The notes below the pieces were generated by a model. It did no database searches. It saw nothing but the letters and a program-made list of their open reading frames with translations, and had not been told where the DNA came from. From positions 7,242,087 through 7,306,086 of the forward strand of contig NZ_JAPDNR010000001.1 of NCBI RefSeq assembly GCF_025989125.1: a stretch of 64,000 bases of DNA, given 5' to 3'. The first letter of the stretch is position 1. Each line of letters opens with the position of its first letter. Made by a program: the position numbers and the translations under genes. This stretch comes from Chitinophaga nivalis. GTDB lineage: Bacteria; Bacteroidota; Bacteroidia; Chitinophagales; Chitinophagaceae. Positions 8,563 to 19,400 of the stretch are shown one piece after another.

Positions 8563-9411
8563 TTATCTGAAATTATGCCGGAATGCTTCCGGTGTATGGC
8601 CTGTATGTTTTTTGAAGAATCTGATAAAGTACGACACATCTTCATATCCGAGATGCCAGGCGATCTGGTTGACCTGATCGGGCGTTGCCAGCAGGTATCT
8701 TTTCGCTTCCAATATGATGTGTTCATTAATCAGCGCGGAGCATGTCTTGCCCCGTGTTGCCTTTGTAATGGCATTGAGCTGATAGGCAGAAAGGTGCAAT
8801 AGCGCTGCATAGGCCGCTACCTGTTTATGGGTAGCGATGTGTGTATCCAGGAGTGCGTTAAATGCTTCCAGTTGCGATTCGGCATAGGTATGTACCGGGT
8901 GTAATGCATTATGCTGTTGCTGCCGGGCCAGGGCAATAAAAAAAATATCCAGGTATGCTTTGATAGCCGGCTGGTATCCTTCCTCCTGATCGGCTTGTTC
9001 CTGGAAAATAGCTGCCAGCATCGCATGTAATTTATCAAACCGGGCAGCATCTCCCGGATAATAGTTGGTATGGCCCACCTTGCGCAATAACTGATGGAAA
9101 GCCTGATCATTCCCATCTGCTTTAAAAGCCATCATGTAACCGGTACTCCCCGCTTTCAGCGTGAGTGCATGTACCTGACCAGGGCGTATAAAAAAAATAA
9201 CATGGTCTTTTACGTCATAAGCTGTAAAATCGATGGCATGGTTCCCTGCACCTTGCTGTAAAGCCAGCACATAAAAAAAATCATGCCGGTGCAGGTCCTG
9301 TATCATATCTTTTCCGGCGAGCATGTCGCGCAGATCCCGTATCTGAAAGCTTTCAGCAAAGCCTGATTGTTGAGGCGCAGTATTGATATACCTGATGGGA
9401 ATATTTTCCAT
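8563..9411 (-). CDS. AraC-family transcriptional regulator
   Basis: DNA-binding regulator of 282 aa. An N-terminal cupin-like sensing half (HRHDFFYVLALQQGAGNHAIDF, about residues 39-60) is followed by a C-terminal double helix-turn-helix at about 185-280, with the AraC signature IAWHLGYEDVSYFIRFFKKHTGHTPEAFR at its end. The ATG at 9411 is chosen over an in-frame TTG at 9435. The downstream neighbour on the same strand is the methyltransferase (104 nt away), a possible but unproven target. Confidence 0.9.
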   Translation of the reverse strand: MENIPIRYINTAPQQSGFAESFQIRDLRDMLAGKDMIQDLHRHDFFYVLALQQGAGNHAIDFTAYDVKDHVIFFIRPGQVHALTLKAGSTGYMMAFKADGNDQAFHQLLRKVGHTNYYPGDAARFDKLHAMLAAIFQEQADQEEGYQPAIKAYLDIFFIALARQQQHNALHPVHTYAESQLEAFNALLDTHIATHKQVAAYAALLHLSAYQLNAITKATRGKTCSALINEHIILEAKRYLLATPDQVNQIAWHLGYEDVSYFIRFFKKHTGHTPEAFRHNFR

Positions 9412-9541
9412 GATAACATCCTTGCAGTTAACCAACAGCGATTACCTGTTGGTTAATCGTTCAAATAACGGTTCGTTTTGTAGCCGCTAATGTACGGATT
9501 ATTCATTGTCATGTTCCCGGCTTGCTGATTGGCCACGAAAA

Positions 9542-9576
9542 AGCCCTGACAAGCCTTATGCAGACTTGCCAGGGCT
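9542..9576 (-). terminator. Terminator of the SusCD/protease/TlpA operon
   Basis: A 12-bp stem with one mismatch (9542-9553 with 9565-9576) lies 20 nt beyond the stop of the last TlpA gene. On the minus strand it is followed by TTTTTCGTGG, a normal intrinsic terminator tail. Confidence 0.8.
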
Positions 9577-9596
9577 ATCATCCCTTACCGGGAGCA

Positions 9597-10574
9597 TCAC
9601 AATGATTTTTGCACGACTTCTTCCAGTCTTCCCTTTTCGGAATAATCCAGGGATCCGGCGATCTTTCCTGCTTTATCTACTACTACCACATGTGGTATAC
9701 CGGTGATATTAAATAATTTCCTGACACCGGTTTCTTCTTGAAAACCGCCTGCGGCCAATACCTGCGGCCATTCCATATTCAGTTCCTTCATGGCAGTCTG
9801 CCATTTTGTTGGATCTTCATCTACCGACACACTGATGAACACCACCTCCTTGTCTTTAAATTTATTATAGTGTTCCCGTAAGGTAGGTATATATACCCGG
9901 CAGGGCGCACACCAGGATGCCCAGAAGTCCAGTACTACCACTTTACCGGTCAATGTCTTTATATCAAATGGTTTACCGGCAGGATCTGTCATATTGAAAA
10001 CCGGTAACGGGGCCCCCGCACTGGTATGTTTATACACTTCAATTCTTTCCAGCAAAGCTTTGCCTTCAAAAGAATTTTTCGCCGCTGGTATCAGCTGATC
10101 ATATGCCTTTACGGCTTTATCGTATTTAAGGGCATATCTGTACGCAATCCAGGCGGAGATCTCCAGCTTCGGGTTTTCTTCCAGATAGGTCAGTGGCGCC
10201 TGTTTACTCTGCATTAAACGCCACCACTGATCGTTGAGCGTACCGCCTTTAAAACGGTCACCACTCAGGGAATCGAAACTACATTCCACCGTATAGGTGG
10301 TATTCTCCAAAAAGATATTGACTACTTTGGTGCTCACTTTCAACTCCAGCAATTCCGGCCGGCTGAGTTTTCCGGCATAGGTAAACTCCCCGTTTACGAT
10401 GCGTACCTTTTCAGGTATCGGTTCATGCGGCGCTTTATCATTATGCTGATGTTCCCTGATCACTACGTAACCACTGATAATACCGGTTACCTTTCCTTTG
10501 ATCACAAATCCCTGGTCTGCTTTGCTCAGCAAAGGCAGTAACAGCAATACGATCATCCTGACAGCGTATTTCAT
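9597..10574 (-). CDS. TlpA-family thioredoxin-like protein with DUF4369-type N-terminus
   Basis: Exported protein of 325 aa. A signal peptide at about 1-20 is followed by an N-terminal beta domain (FVIKGKVTGIISGYVVIREH), as in DUF4369-carrying Bacteroidota proteins, then a C-terminal thioredoxin fold with active site FWASWCAPCRVY at about 220-231 and a cis-Pro loop near GIPHVVVVD. It would reduce or shuffle disulfides in the periplasm. The ATG at 10574 is used because the longer frame starts at TTG. It is the last gene of the operon, 71 nt after a paralogue; the pair probably keeps substrates or operon partners reduced. Confidence 0.88.
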   Translation of the reverse strand: MKYAVRMIVLLLLPLLSKADQGFVIKGKVTGIISGYVVIREHQHNDKAPHEPIPEKVRIVNGEFTYAGKLSRPELLELKVSTKVVNIFLENTTYTVECSFDSLSGDRFKGGTLNDQWWRLMQSKQAPLTYLEENPKLEISAWIAYRYALKYDKAVKAYDQLIPAAKNSFEGKALLERIEVYKHTSAGAPLPVFNMTDPAGKPFDIKTLTGKVVVLDFWASWCAPCRVYIPTLREHYNKFKDKEVVFISVSVDEDPTKWQTAMKELNMEWPQVLAAGGFQEETGVRKLFNITGIPHVVVVDKAGKIAGSLDYSEKGRLEEVVQKSL

Positions 10575-10644
10575 GTGTCTGTATTTTTGCAAGGGTGATG
10601 TTATACGTTTCTACGCTGATGGTACTACGCTGCAGCGTAGCTGA

Positions 10645-11799
10645 TTACCGGATAGTGGCATCCAGTTTCTCTTCGATCTTTCCGTCGTAGAGATCTCTGG
10701 CTACTACTTTACCATCGGGACCAATCAATACATTGGATGGCAAATAACCAATACCATAAGCAGCTGCTGCACTTTCACCCCAGCCTTTCAGGCTGGAAAG
10801 GTTTAACCAGCTCAGCTCATGCTTTGCAATACCTTTTACCCATCCTTCTTTCTTTGAATCCAGGGAGATGCCTATCATCACAAAATTCTTATCCTTAAAC
10901 TTATCATTGGCGGCCTTCAAGAAGGGTACCTGCGCTTTACAGGGACCACACCAGCTGGCCCAGAAATCCAGGAATACATACTTCCCTTTGAAATCAGACA
11001 GCGACACCATTTTACCATCCACATCGGGGATAGAAAATGCAGGCGCCATATCGCCTACTTTCAGGCTGGCCAGCGGGCCACTTGCCACCGCACCCGTATC
11101 TGCTTTTATGGTCATTGGCGGGGCGTCTACTTTGCCCGGGAACTTGTACCGCATTAAAATCCGGGAGGCCTTGGCATGTTCACCCAATTGCTGATACAAC
11201 GAATCCATGGTCTGTTTATTACGATTAAAATAAACCGTCAGTACATAGCCGGCAACACCGGAGTTAGGATGCCCCTTCAACCATTTGAGGAGCATGTCGT
11301 TGCGTTTTTTCTCCAGCACATTCGCTTCCGTTACATATTTTGTTGCCGCGTCTTCATCCCCGATCTGTACGGCAGCATGGTATTTACTTTCCAGCTCTGT
11401 CAGTCTTTTTCCATCGCCCTTGTCGGGTGCCGTGATATCCATCACCTCCTGCCATTCCTTTACCCAGGCATCACCGGTAAAAGCAGCATCATTAAAATAA
11501 GCGCCCTTCCCGGTAATATTCATTTTTCCCGGCTCCAGGTATACCAGCGTTCCACCTAATTCAGGCCTGTTACCTATCTGCATGATGTATACGCTGCCTC
11601 CTTTCGTTATCGGCATCTTAAAACTGAACTTATGATCTTTGATGCGGGCGGAATCTACCTCACCGGAATACGGTTCATACAAGTGTACCACGGTATCATT
11701 ATGAGATTTATCCAGTTTTGCAGAGATGATCACCTCCTGCTGTTGCGCATATGTGGCCAGGCTGCCCATACATAAAAACCAGGCAAAGAATTTTTTCAT
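10645..11799 (-). CDS. TlpA-family thioredoxin-like protein (DUF4369 + AhpC/TSA-like)
   Basis: Exported protein of 384 aa with a signal peptide (MKKFFAWFLCMGSLATYAQQ), an N-terminal DUF4369-type beta domain (about 22-120), a helical linker, and a thioredoxin domain with FWASWCGPCKAQ at about 270-281. The longest frame reaches 11976 and would overlap the upstream protease gene, but the ATG at 11799 gives a clean signal peptide and is the better start. It has the same architecture as its downstream neighbour at 9597-10574, suggesting an old duplication within the operon. Role: periplasmic thiol-disulfide exchange. Confidence 0.9.
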   Translation of the reverse strand: MKKFFAWFLCMGSLATYAQQQEVIISAKLDKSHNDTVVHLYEPYSGEVDSARIKDHKFSFKMPITKGGSVYIMQIGNRPELGGTLVYLEPGKMNITGKGAYFNDAAFTGDAWVKEWQEVMDITAPDKGDGKRLTELESKYHAAVQIGDEDAATKYVTEANVLEKKRNDMLLKWLKGHPNSGVAGYVLTVYFNRNKQTMDSLYQQLGEHAKASRILMRYKFPGKVDAPPMTIKADTGAVASGPLASLKVGDMAPAFSIPDVDGKMVSLSDFKGKYVFLDFWASWCGPCKAQVPFLKAANDKFKDKNFVMIGISLDSKKEGWVKGIAKHELSWLNLSSLKGWGESAAAAYGIGYLPSNVLIGPDGKVVARDLYDGKIEEKLDATIR

Positions 11800-11876
11800 G
11801 ATAGTGTATTTTTTTTGATGAATCAGGCAATCCGGTTGCCTAAAACTGGCTGATAAAAACTTGTATAAGTGGGTGG

Positions 11877-14015
11877 TTAATGGGTATTGGTAGCTGCCAT
11901 GGGATGGGTAAGCATATCTTCCATTACCTGTATCGTTTCGGCGATATAAACGTCGGTACTGATGCGCTGCAACCAATCTTTGTTGGTCGTTTTCTCCGCT
12001 TCATCTTTCCGTAGTAACGGATTAATACTTCTGTTGGCGGATAAGGAGACAATCAGCCGCTGGCTGTCCTGCAGCACTTTGGCGTCCCGGATTGCTTTTT
12101 CATAGCCGGCAGATTGCAGGTATTGCGCCCTGAATGTGGCCAGATCCAGTGCAGCGGGTTGCGCGGTCAGTGCTTTCAGTCGCTGTGTATTTGCTGCCAC
12201 CGCCATATATGCAGTGTTGCGTGCTATACGCGTACGTGCCTTTTCCACCACAGTATTATAATCAAAGGTCAGCGGCACCCGTTTGAAAGGCATTACCCCA
12301 ACGGTATCAAACGCCAGCGCCGACGTAAAATCTTTTTCCACGAAAGAGAGCAGGTTCATTTTATCCTGCAGTATAATATCCGGGATGACGCCTTTCAGCT
12401 GCGTAGAGGTGCCGTTAATACGGTAAAACTTCTCCACTGTCAGGCGCATGCTACCATAGCTCACATCCGTTGTACCTTGCTGCGGATCGCCCAGTTTACC
12501 GATATTCACATTCATCTGGGCAGTTCCTTTTCCAAAAGTAGACGAGGTACCGATGATGAGACCACGTCCCAGATCCTGCATTGCTGCTGCAAATATTTCA
12601 GAGGCGGATGCACTGTTTTCATCTACCAATACCGTCAACGGACCATCATACAACGGAGGCATCTCCGGAGAGTTATACCGGTTGATGACTGTCTTGGCAC
12701 GCAGCCAGCTCATAGGTCCACCCGGCACAAAGCAGGCACCCATTCTCACCACTTCATCCAATGCACCGCCGCCGTTTCCACGGAGATCCATGATAATACC
12801 CGCTACTTCTTCCTCTTTCAGTTTCTCTACTTCCCGGGCCACATCATTGAAAGCACCATTGGTTTTATTGCCGGTAACATCGGTATAAAACATAGGCAGG
12901 TAGATATAGCCAAAACGTTTTCCGTCTTTTTCCACCACAGCACTTTTCGCCCGGTTCTCCATATCAATGACTTCATCTCTCCGGACGGTAACCACCCTGG
13001 CTTTTTCACCGGGTTGCTGCAAGGTCATTTTTACGGCCGTTCCTTTTTCCCCGCGTATCATCCCCGTTACCTCGTTTGCTGCCAGTCCGGTTACGGGTAA
13101 CATATCGCCCTTACTGTCGGCTACAGCAATGATGTTATCATTTTCCTTTACCTCGCCGCTCCGGTAAGCAGTACCACCCGGCAGTAATCTTTTTACATAA
13201 TAATCTGCTTCTTTTGTACCCAGTTCCATACCCAGACCGAAATAACGTTTATTGAGCGCTTCATTAAACGACTGGTCTTTCGGGCCTGCATACACAGTAT
13301 GCGGATCTATTTCCATGGTTACAACCGTTACATACTGCGTAAATTTTTCTTCTGCCGATTTGTTGCCCATAGCCTGCCGGAAGAAGCTTTCATAAAACTT
13401 CCTCACTTTTTCCCGGGCCTTCGCTTCGATGGCAGTATCAACACCTGCAAGGGTAACAGCGGAATCTCCGGCAGCAACCTTCATCTCCATATAATGCCGG
13501 AGGGTATAATATTTCAACAACTTCCGCCACAATTCCGCCCTTTCCGTTTTATTGGCAGGAAAGGGTAATTCTTTTCGCCATCCCATCACTGATTCTTTTT
13601 TACTGAAATCGAATGGAGTGGCGAGGATCTCCGTACATAACTGACTGGCTTCCTTTACCCGCTCACTGTACAGCTTATACGTAGCATCAAAAAAAGCAGT
13701 GCTGCCCGTATTCAGCTCATCATCTATTTGATGTTTATATCCTGCGAGCTGTGCGATATCTCCCTGCAGAAAAAAATAGCTGTTGGGATCCAGTGTATAG
13801 ATAAACCGGTTCCATACCGCCGCTGAATAAGTATCATCAATGGGTTTAGGATTGAAATGTTTCTTCTTTATCTTATCAATGGTATGGGTAATGACAGCAC
13901 TGTGATAGGCGGGTATTTTATTAGGATCAGCAGGCGCCTGCGCCATAGCAGCCATTCCCGTGGCGACTGCACAACAGGTTAGTAATAGCCGGGAACCTGG
14001 TATGAATGCTTTCAT
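11877..14015 (-). CDS. prc: S41 carboxy-terminal processing (tail-specific) protease
   Basis: Periplasmic serine protease of 712 aa with a signal peptide (1-26, ending AAMAQ). A helical N-terminal region is followed by a PDZ domain at about 250-345 (LGMELGTK, GTAYRSGEVKENDNIIAV) and the S41 core at about 360-540. By comparison with E. coli Prc the catalytic set is Ser470 (in ENSASASEIF), Asp481 and Lys496 (in TFGKGTAQ); all are present. The C-terminal 170 residues match the helical extension of Prc/Tsp. It degrades or trims proteins from their C-termini. It belongs to the SusCD operon, 77 nt before the first TlpA start. This location suggests it helps process imported or surface proteins instead of being the housekeeping copy. 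Confidence 0.93.
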   Translation of the reverse strand: MKAFIPGSRLLLTCCAVATGMAAMAQAPADPNKIPAYHSAVITHTIDKIKKKHFNPKPIDDTYSAAVWNRFIYTLDPNSYFFLQGDIAQLAGYKHQIDDELNTGSTAFFDATYKLYSERVKEASQLCTEILATPFDFSKKESVMGWRKELPFPANKTERAELWRKLLKYYTLRHYMEMKVAAGDSAVTLAGVDTAIEAKAREKVRKFYESFFRQAMGNKSAEEKFTQYVTVVTMEIDPHTVYAGPKDQSFNEALNKRYFGLGMELGTKEADYYVKRLLPGGTAYRSGEVKENDNIIAVADSKGDMLPVTGLAANEVTGMIRGEKGTAVKMTLQQPGEKARVVTVRRDEVIDMENRAKSAVVEKDGKRFGYIYLPMFYTDVTGNKTNGAFNDVAREVEKLKEEEVAGIIMDLRGNGGGALDEVVRMGACFVPGGPMSWLRAKTVINRYNSPEMPPLYDGPLTVLVDENSASASEIFAAAMQDLGRGLIIGTSSTFGKGTAQMNVNIGKLGDPQQGTTDVSYGSMRLTVEKFYRINGTSTQLKGVIPDIILQDKMNLLSFVEKDFTSALAFDTVGVMPFKRVPLTFDYNTVVEKARTRIARNTAYMAVAANTQRLKALTAQPAALDLATFRAQYLQSAGYEKAIRDAKVLQDSQRLIVSLSANRSINPLLRKDEAEKTTNKDWLQRISTDVYIAETIQVMEDMLTHPMAATNTH

Positions 14016-14120
14016 ATTTTTAAAATGATTAAGGCAGATGAATAAAAGGTGCTTCTCTCATAGAAGGCAATCCAATGATAAAAAAGGGTGAAGGCAGCTG
14101 CAACAATACTATACATCCAC

Positions 14121-14942
14121 TCATGGCATATCTCCGATTGCCTGCAGATTCACGCCGTAGGTAACATTGAAATAGTTGATGACGGTATTATACTTTTGCC
14201 GGATCAATCCTTTTTTATCTACCTTCCGGCTGAACAAACCCGCTTCCAGCTGCGCCTGGGAATTACCGGTAATAGCTTCTACATATGCCAGAAAATCCAC
14301 CACCAGATTCAGGTCTGATCCGGGTGTACCCAATACGCCTTTTTCATATTGCGTTTCCGGCGATATCGCGCCATACAGGCTGGGAGCCAGCGCTGCAAAA
14401 GCCTCCGGCACCTGAATGATTTTTGCCCGATAGGCGCGTTCTATGTAATAGCGGTGTAACCAGCTGCGTACCTGTTTCACCGCCGCCGGCGATTGTAACT
14501 TTTGTACCAGCGTACTATCCGCCCATCCAATTGCCAGCGCACTGTTGGTGCTCGCAAACCCTTTCGCAGAACGGGTAGCACCGCTGCCGATATAGGAAGC
14601 CAGTAAAATTTTATAGGGGATGGTCTGTTGAATGAAACTTTCCGGGTAAACATCCAGCAACTGTGTTTTAAAAAACTGTAGCGCAGCACTGATATAAACC
14701 GGATTAGCCACAAAAGCACTATCTGATTTACGGTCGGAATAATTGTACGAATAATCATCCTGGGTAAATCTGTATAAAATATAGGCGCCGTATTTTTTAT
14801 AGCACGTCATGATGGTATCATCATAACCATGATTCCCCTGCGGCAGTGTATACATCGGCGTTGCCGGACTGGGCGTCAGTGCTGCTTCCCGTTTGCAGGC
14901 CATCAGCAGTATTATAAGCGCCAGTAAATAATATACTCTCAT
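14121..14942 (-). CDS. Lipoprotein resembling SusD-linked putative zinc peptidases, catalytic motif absent
   Basis: Protein of 273 aa with a lipoprotein signal (LIILLMAC, Cys16). The segment YDDTIMTCYKKYGAYILYRF at about 38-57 and the C-terminal VDFLAYVEAITGNSQAQLE recall the putative zinc-binding metallopeptidases (Peptidase_Mx1 type) commonly encoded next to SusD. No HExxH is present: where it would be expected the sequence reads SWLHRYYIERAY. It may be a binding-only surface lipoprotein. Family assignment is from recall of the pattern and uncertain. It follows SusD by 30 nt and precedes the S41 protease by 105 nt in the same operon. Confidence 0.55.
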   Translation of the reverse strand: MRVYYLLALIILLMACKREAALTPSPATPMYTLPQGNHGYDDTIMTCYKKYGAYILYRFTQDDYSYNYSDRKSDSAFVANPVYISAALQFFKTQLLDVYPESFIQQTIPYKILLASYIGSGATRSAKGFASTNSALAIGWADSTLVQKLQSPAAVKQVRSWLHRYYIERAYRAKIIQVPEAFAALAPSLYGAISPETQYEKGVLGTPGSDLNLVVDFLAYVEAITGNSQAQLEAGLFSRKVDKKGLIRQKYNTVINYFNVTYGVNLQAIGDMP

Positions 14943-14972
14943 AAATATTTTGTTTACAATGATGATTAGCGA

Positions 14973-16463
14973 TTATTCAGGTAGTCGTGTTCCGGAGAAC
15001 AAAGGATTTTGTACCAAAACCGGATTGCGGGTCAGCACTTCATCGGGAATCGGCATTACATATTGCGGGTCGCGCGCCGGCAGCCGGAATATTTGCACCG
15101 AATTCCGGTCGGGCCGGTACACATGCCGGATGGCAGGCATGCCATAACGCCGCAAGTCAAACCAACGATGCGCTTCTTCCCGGAATAATTCCCGGCGGCG
15201 TTCATCCCGGCACATTTGCAACAGCTGATCCGCCGGTTTCAGTTCCCAGGGCGTAAAGGAAGCCCGGTCTGTTCTGCTGGCCCGTAAGGTATTTAAACTG
15301 TTCAGGGCTTGTGCGGCTGCACCTGCATTTCCTTTGGTTCTATATTGTTGTATGTATGCTTCCGCGCGATTCAGGTAGGCTTCTGCACTACGCCAGGAAT
15401 TGGGCAGCCGCATTTTGGCCGAACTATTCTCTCCCACATATTTCGCCTGCCCAAAGTCTGCCGCTAAAAACTCTTTCATAAACTCCGGGGTCTCATAAAT
15501 ACCTATTTGCTTACGCAGGTCATTATCGGCAAACGTCTTGACGAGATCATGTGAAATCTCATAGGCAATGGCATAAGGCAGATCGGATTGTTCTTCCGGC
15601 CTACCATAGCACCAGATCGTTTCCAGGTTATATTGTCCCACCAGTGGCTTCTCTTCCGGATTTGGCACGCCGCCCCAGGTATTCAGGTCCATCAGCTGCG
15701 GATGATACAACAATACCTTATCCGCATGTTCAATCGCTTTGTCCCATTTTTCCATATACAGGTATACGCGGCTGGCCAGCAAATGCGCCGCCGTATGAGA
15801 GATCCGGTAAACTTCCCGGTTCTTTTTCTGCTTATCCAGCAACGCTATAGCGTTGTCCAGGTCTTTGGTAATCTGCTCATACACTTCCTGCACGGTATTT
15901 CTGGACAGGAAGTTATCGGAGAGATTGGCACTCACCCGGATAGGAACACCTGGACTTTTATCCGGCGTGGTGGTAGAATCATTGTAAGGCTTTGCATAGA
16001 TATTGACCAGCATAAAATGATAGAACGCCCTTAACGTATAGGCTTCTCCTTTATACAGGTCTTTTTCTTCCTGGGTACCGATGGCATTATCCAGGTATTG
16101 TAATACCACATTAGTGCCCAACAGTAAATGGTAATAGGTACCCCAGGAATTCAGGCTGGTAGTATTACCGGCTGCCGCAGTTCTGACAATGTAATCCGGT
16201 TGCCATTGGAAGATGGCGCCACCACCGGGCATAAACTTTGTGTTATCGATGATGGGACCATTATAACTTTCTGCATCATCATCCAGGAATACCATCCAGG
16301 GCTGTAACAAGGTTCTGGAATCCGGATAGCCGTCGGAATACAGGATTTCCGCAAAATCTCCTGTTGATTTAGGGGTTACATCTGTCTGGGAATACTCTGC
16401 CAAAAACTTCTTGCAAGACATCATGCAAAGCATTCCTGTTATAATTAATAGCCATTTCTTCAT
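14973..16463 (-). CDS. RagB/SusD-family nutrient-uptake outer-membrane lipoprotein
   Basis: Protein of 496 aa. MKKWLLIITGMLCMMSC gives a lipobox with Cys17, so it is anchored on the cell surface. The N-terminal half is TPR-like and the C-terminal signature RRRELFREEAHRWFDLRRYG is diagnostic of SusD. It caps the SusC barrel and captures ligand. The ATG at 16463 is used, not the in-frame TTG at 16469. It follows SusC by 23 nt and is co-transcribed with it. Its partner genes (protease and thioredoxins, no glycosidase) suggest a peptide or protein ligand more than a glycan; this is inference. Confidence 0.95.
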   Translation of the reverse strand: MKKWLLIITGMLCMMSCKKFLAEYSQTDVTPKSTGDFAEILYSDGYPDSRTLLQPWMVFLDDDAESYNGPIIDNTKFMPGGGAIFQWQPDYIVRTAAAGNTTSLNSWGTYYHLLLGTNVVLQYLDNAIGTQEEKDLYKGEAYTLRAFYHFMLVNIYAKPYNDSTTTPDKSPGVPIRVSANLSDNFLSRNTVQEVYEQITKDLDNAIALLDKQKKNREVYRISHTAAHLLASRVYLYMEKWDKAIEHADKVLLYHPQLMDLNTWGGVPNPEEKPLVGQYNLETIWCYGRPEEQSDLPYAIAYEISHDLVKTFADNDLRKQIGIYETPEFMKEFLAADFGQAKYVGENSSAKMRLPNSWRSAEAYLNRAEAYIQQYRTKGNAGAAAQALNSLNTLRASRTDRASFTPWELKPADQLLQMCRDERRRELFREEAHRWFDLRRYGMPAIRHVYRPDRNSVQIFRLPARDPQYVMPIPDEVLTRNPVLVQNPLFSGTRLPE

Positions 16464-16486
16464 GTGCAATAATTGAAAACGTTTAC

Positions 16487-19400
16487 TTAAAAGGTCGCAT
16501 TCAGGCTAAAGGCATATTGCCGTGTGATGGGCAATGCTGTACTGCCAGCCCCGTCTATCTCCGGATCCTGCCCTTCCAGTTTACGGTTAGCAATGGTAAA
16601 TACGTTGTTCACCGCAAAGCCTACTCCCAGGTTTTTAATCCCGGTACCTGCCAGTCTCATAGGCGGAATAGTATAACTCATATTGATGGCGTTACACCGG
16701 ATATAGTTATTGCTGATGGTTCGGAGATCCGATTGGTTATAAGCAGTATAGGGATCTACCTTTATCGTGAAATCACTTCCATTGGTGACTTTACCGGAAC
16801 GATAAGGCACGATCAGGTATTGATCCAGGGGCGCATAATCCGTAATACCCGGAATATCTGTATACTGTTCATCTCCTGGTTTGCGCCAGCGGTTCAGGTA
16901 ATCCGTGCTCACATTGGCAAAAGGTGCTGGTACGCCATTCCGCTCAGCTGTTCGTACGAAAGGGGTATTCAGGCGTTTGCTGCTTCCCAGACTAACAAAA
17001 AACATCGCTGATATAGAAAATGACCTGTACCTGAATACCGGTTGAATAGAGCCGGTAAACTTGGGAAACATCTGCCCGGAGTATACGAGAAAATCATCCG
17101 GATTCGTTGTTTTTTCTTTCCCATCCATTTTGTCAAACATGGGTAATCCCGAGTTAGCATTCAAGCCTTTGTAGATATAGGAATAAAATCCGCTGACAGC
17201 CTTACCAGGCAACCGGCCGGTGCCAGTGAAAAAGGAGGCATAATCATCCGTGGCATATAAATCAGCAATACTGTTTTTATTTCTGCTGGTGAATAAAGAG
17301 AGCGAGAAACCGGTATTCTTTTTACGAATGATATCTACATTAATCATTGTTTCCCATCCGCTGTTCAGCAAAATATTGCCATTTCTGTACATCACATCCA
17401 TCCCATATTCAAAGGGAATTTTTATTCTGTCCAATACATCCACGGTTTTTTTGGCGTAGTATTCCACATTTACTTTTAACCGGTTATCAAACATGGCGAA
17501 ATTGGTTCCGATATTCCATTGATAGGTTTTTTCCCAGCGCAGATCCGGGTAAGGCAATGATTTGATACGCAAATAGGGTATCCCGGTAACCGGATCATTG
17601 GCACTGCCATTGGGCGCATAGGTAGCAATCAACCCAGGTCCTACGGCAGCTACCACATTCCCCTGTGTACCGTAAGAAGTGCGCACCTGCCAGTCTGTAA
17701 TCAGCGACCTGGTCGGGAACCAGCCCTCCATCGCCGCATTCCAGCGGGCGGAGATACTGTAGTTAGGTAAAAAACGGGAGTTGGAATATTGTCCGAACCT
17801 GTTGGAACCATCCGTTCTGATGGTACCACTAACGATATAGCGGTTCATGAGGCTATAGGCAATGGTTCCATAATAGGAAACTGCATTATTCAGGGTATTG
17901 GTAAGATAGTGCTTACCTAACTGGAAACGGCTTCTTTCCGTTGAATAAAATGATTTTCCCCTCTCCGGGAAATATCCTGGTTCCTCAGAAATATAACCTG
18001 ATGAGGATTCGCTCCTGATTTCATTACCCAGCGTAAAGTTAAACTGATCGCGGTCTTTAAAAAGTCCGGTACTATAATCAATACTGTTTCTCATCCCCAA
18101 TGCCATACTGTTTTGATGCATGATATAGGCCATCCCGCCGGCAGGCAAGGGAGAGTTTTGTACCTTGGCGCGACTCGGGATAGTACGATAGTCCCATCCC
18201 CGTTTTAATGCAATGTCATACGTTTGCTCATCTGCCGCGGAGAAACCATCGGCTGCATCCATAATGATGTTAGACGAATTCCGGAAATACCATCCTCTCC
18301 CCATCTTATAATCCAGGGAAAAGTTTAAACTGGTAGAACGGTTGCCGCTACTGTTTTCCGAATGTTCAATTTCATTCAGCAGGTTATAGGTCACCGGCGC
18401 ATTGCGGGGCTCCATGTCACTCCAGTTACTCTTTAACTCCGGTGGTATGGATAAGGGATAAAATTCATAGGGATCGTAGATACGGCTTGTCTGTAGCGCA
18501 TAGGATAAGGGATTCACCGTACTATAATATCCTTTCGCCTTGCGATAGCTGCTTTGCAGGGTGATGTCCAGGTTAATGTTTTTACCAACCTGAGATCGTA
18601 CGTTCATGTTGGCTGCATACATTTTATTGCCATCCTGTTTGGCCGCACCGTTGTTGGCCGCATAACTGAGCGACGCATAGTACGTGGTTTTACCCGCTCC
18701 CCCACTCATACTCAGGGAGTGCTGCATGCTCATCTGGTTACGAAACAATAATTTAAACCAGTCGGTATTGCGCGTCTCCAGCGTACCTACCTTTTCATAG
18801 AACTGAGCTTCTGTAATACGCCTGGCATACAAGGATTTCAATAGGCCTTCATAGGATAATTCTTCGTCAAAACCACTGGCCAGTTCATTAAAGATGATAT
18901 GGTCTTCCTGCAGCTGTCTCGAAAAAGCGACACGTTCTTTTGAGTTCATGAGCTTCATCCGCCCGTAGGAAGGGCGCGACTGAAAAGAGATATTGGTATT
19001 ATAACTCAGCTGTATCGGCCCGGCCTTACCTCGTTTGGTCGTCACCACAATAACGCCGTTGGCTGCACGGGTACCATAAATGGAAGTAGCCGCCGCATCT
19101 CTTAAAAAAGTCAGGCTTTCAATATCATAAGGGTTCACGCCACTGATAGCATTGCCCATTAATTCATAGTTGGACTGGGCCGGATTGGACAACAAATTAT
19201 TCAGCAGCGAAGAAGAAACATCTACGGGGTCGGGGCGTATCATCCCGTCTATCACCCAAAGAGGAGATGCATTACCGATTAAAGTAGCTGTTCCCCTGAT
19301 GCGGAGGGTTGGTTTGGCATTCACGCCACCGGAATTATTCACCACCATCAGCCCGGGTATTTTTCCCTGCAGCATTTTGTCGATCGTAGGTTGCCCGGGC

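Noticed and set aside
12114..13100. 328-aa plus-strand frame
   Set aside because: It is antisense to the S41 protease, whose catalytic residues are all in place; composition is His/Arg-rich and typical of a shadow frame.
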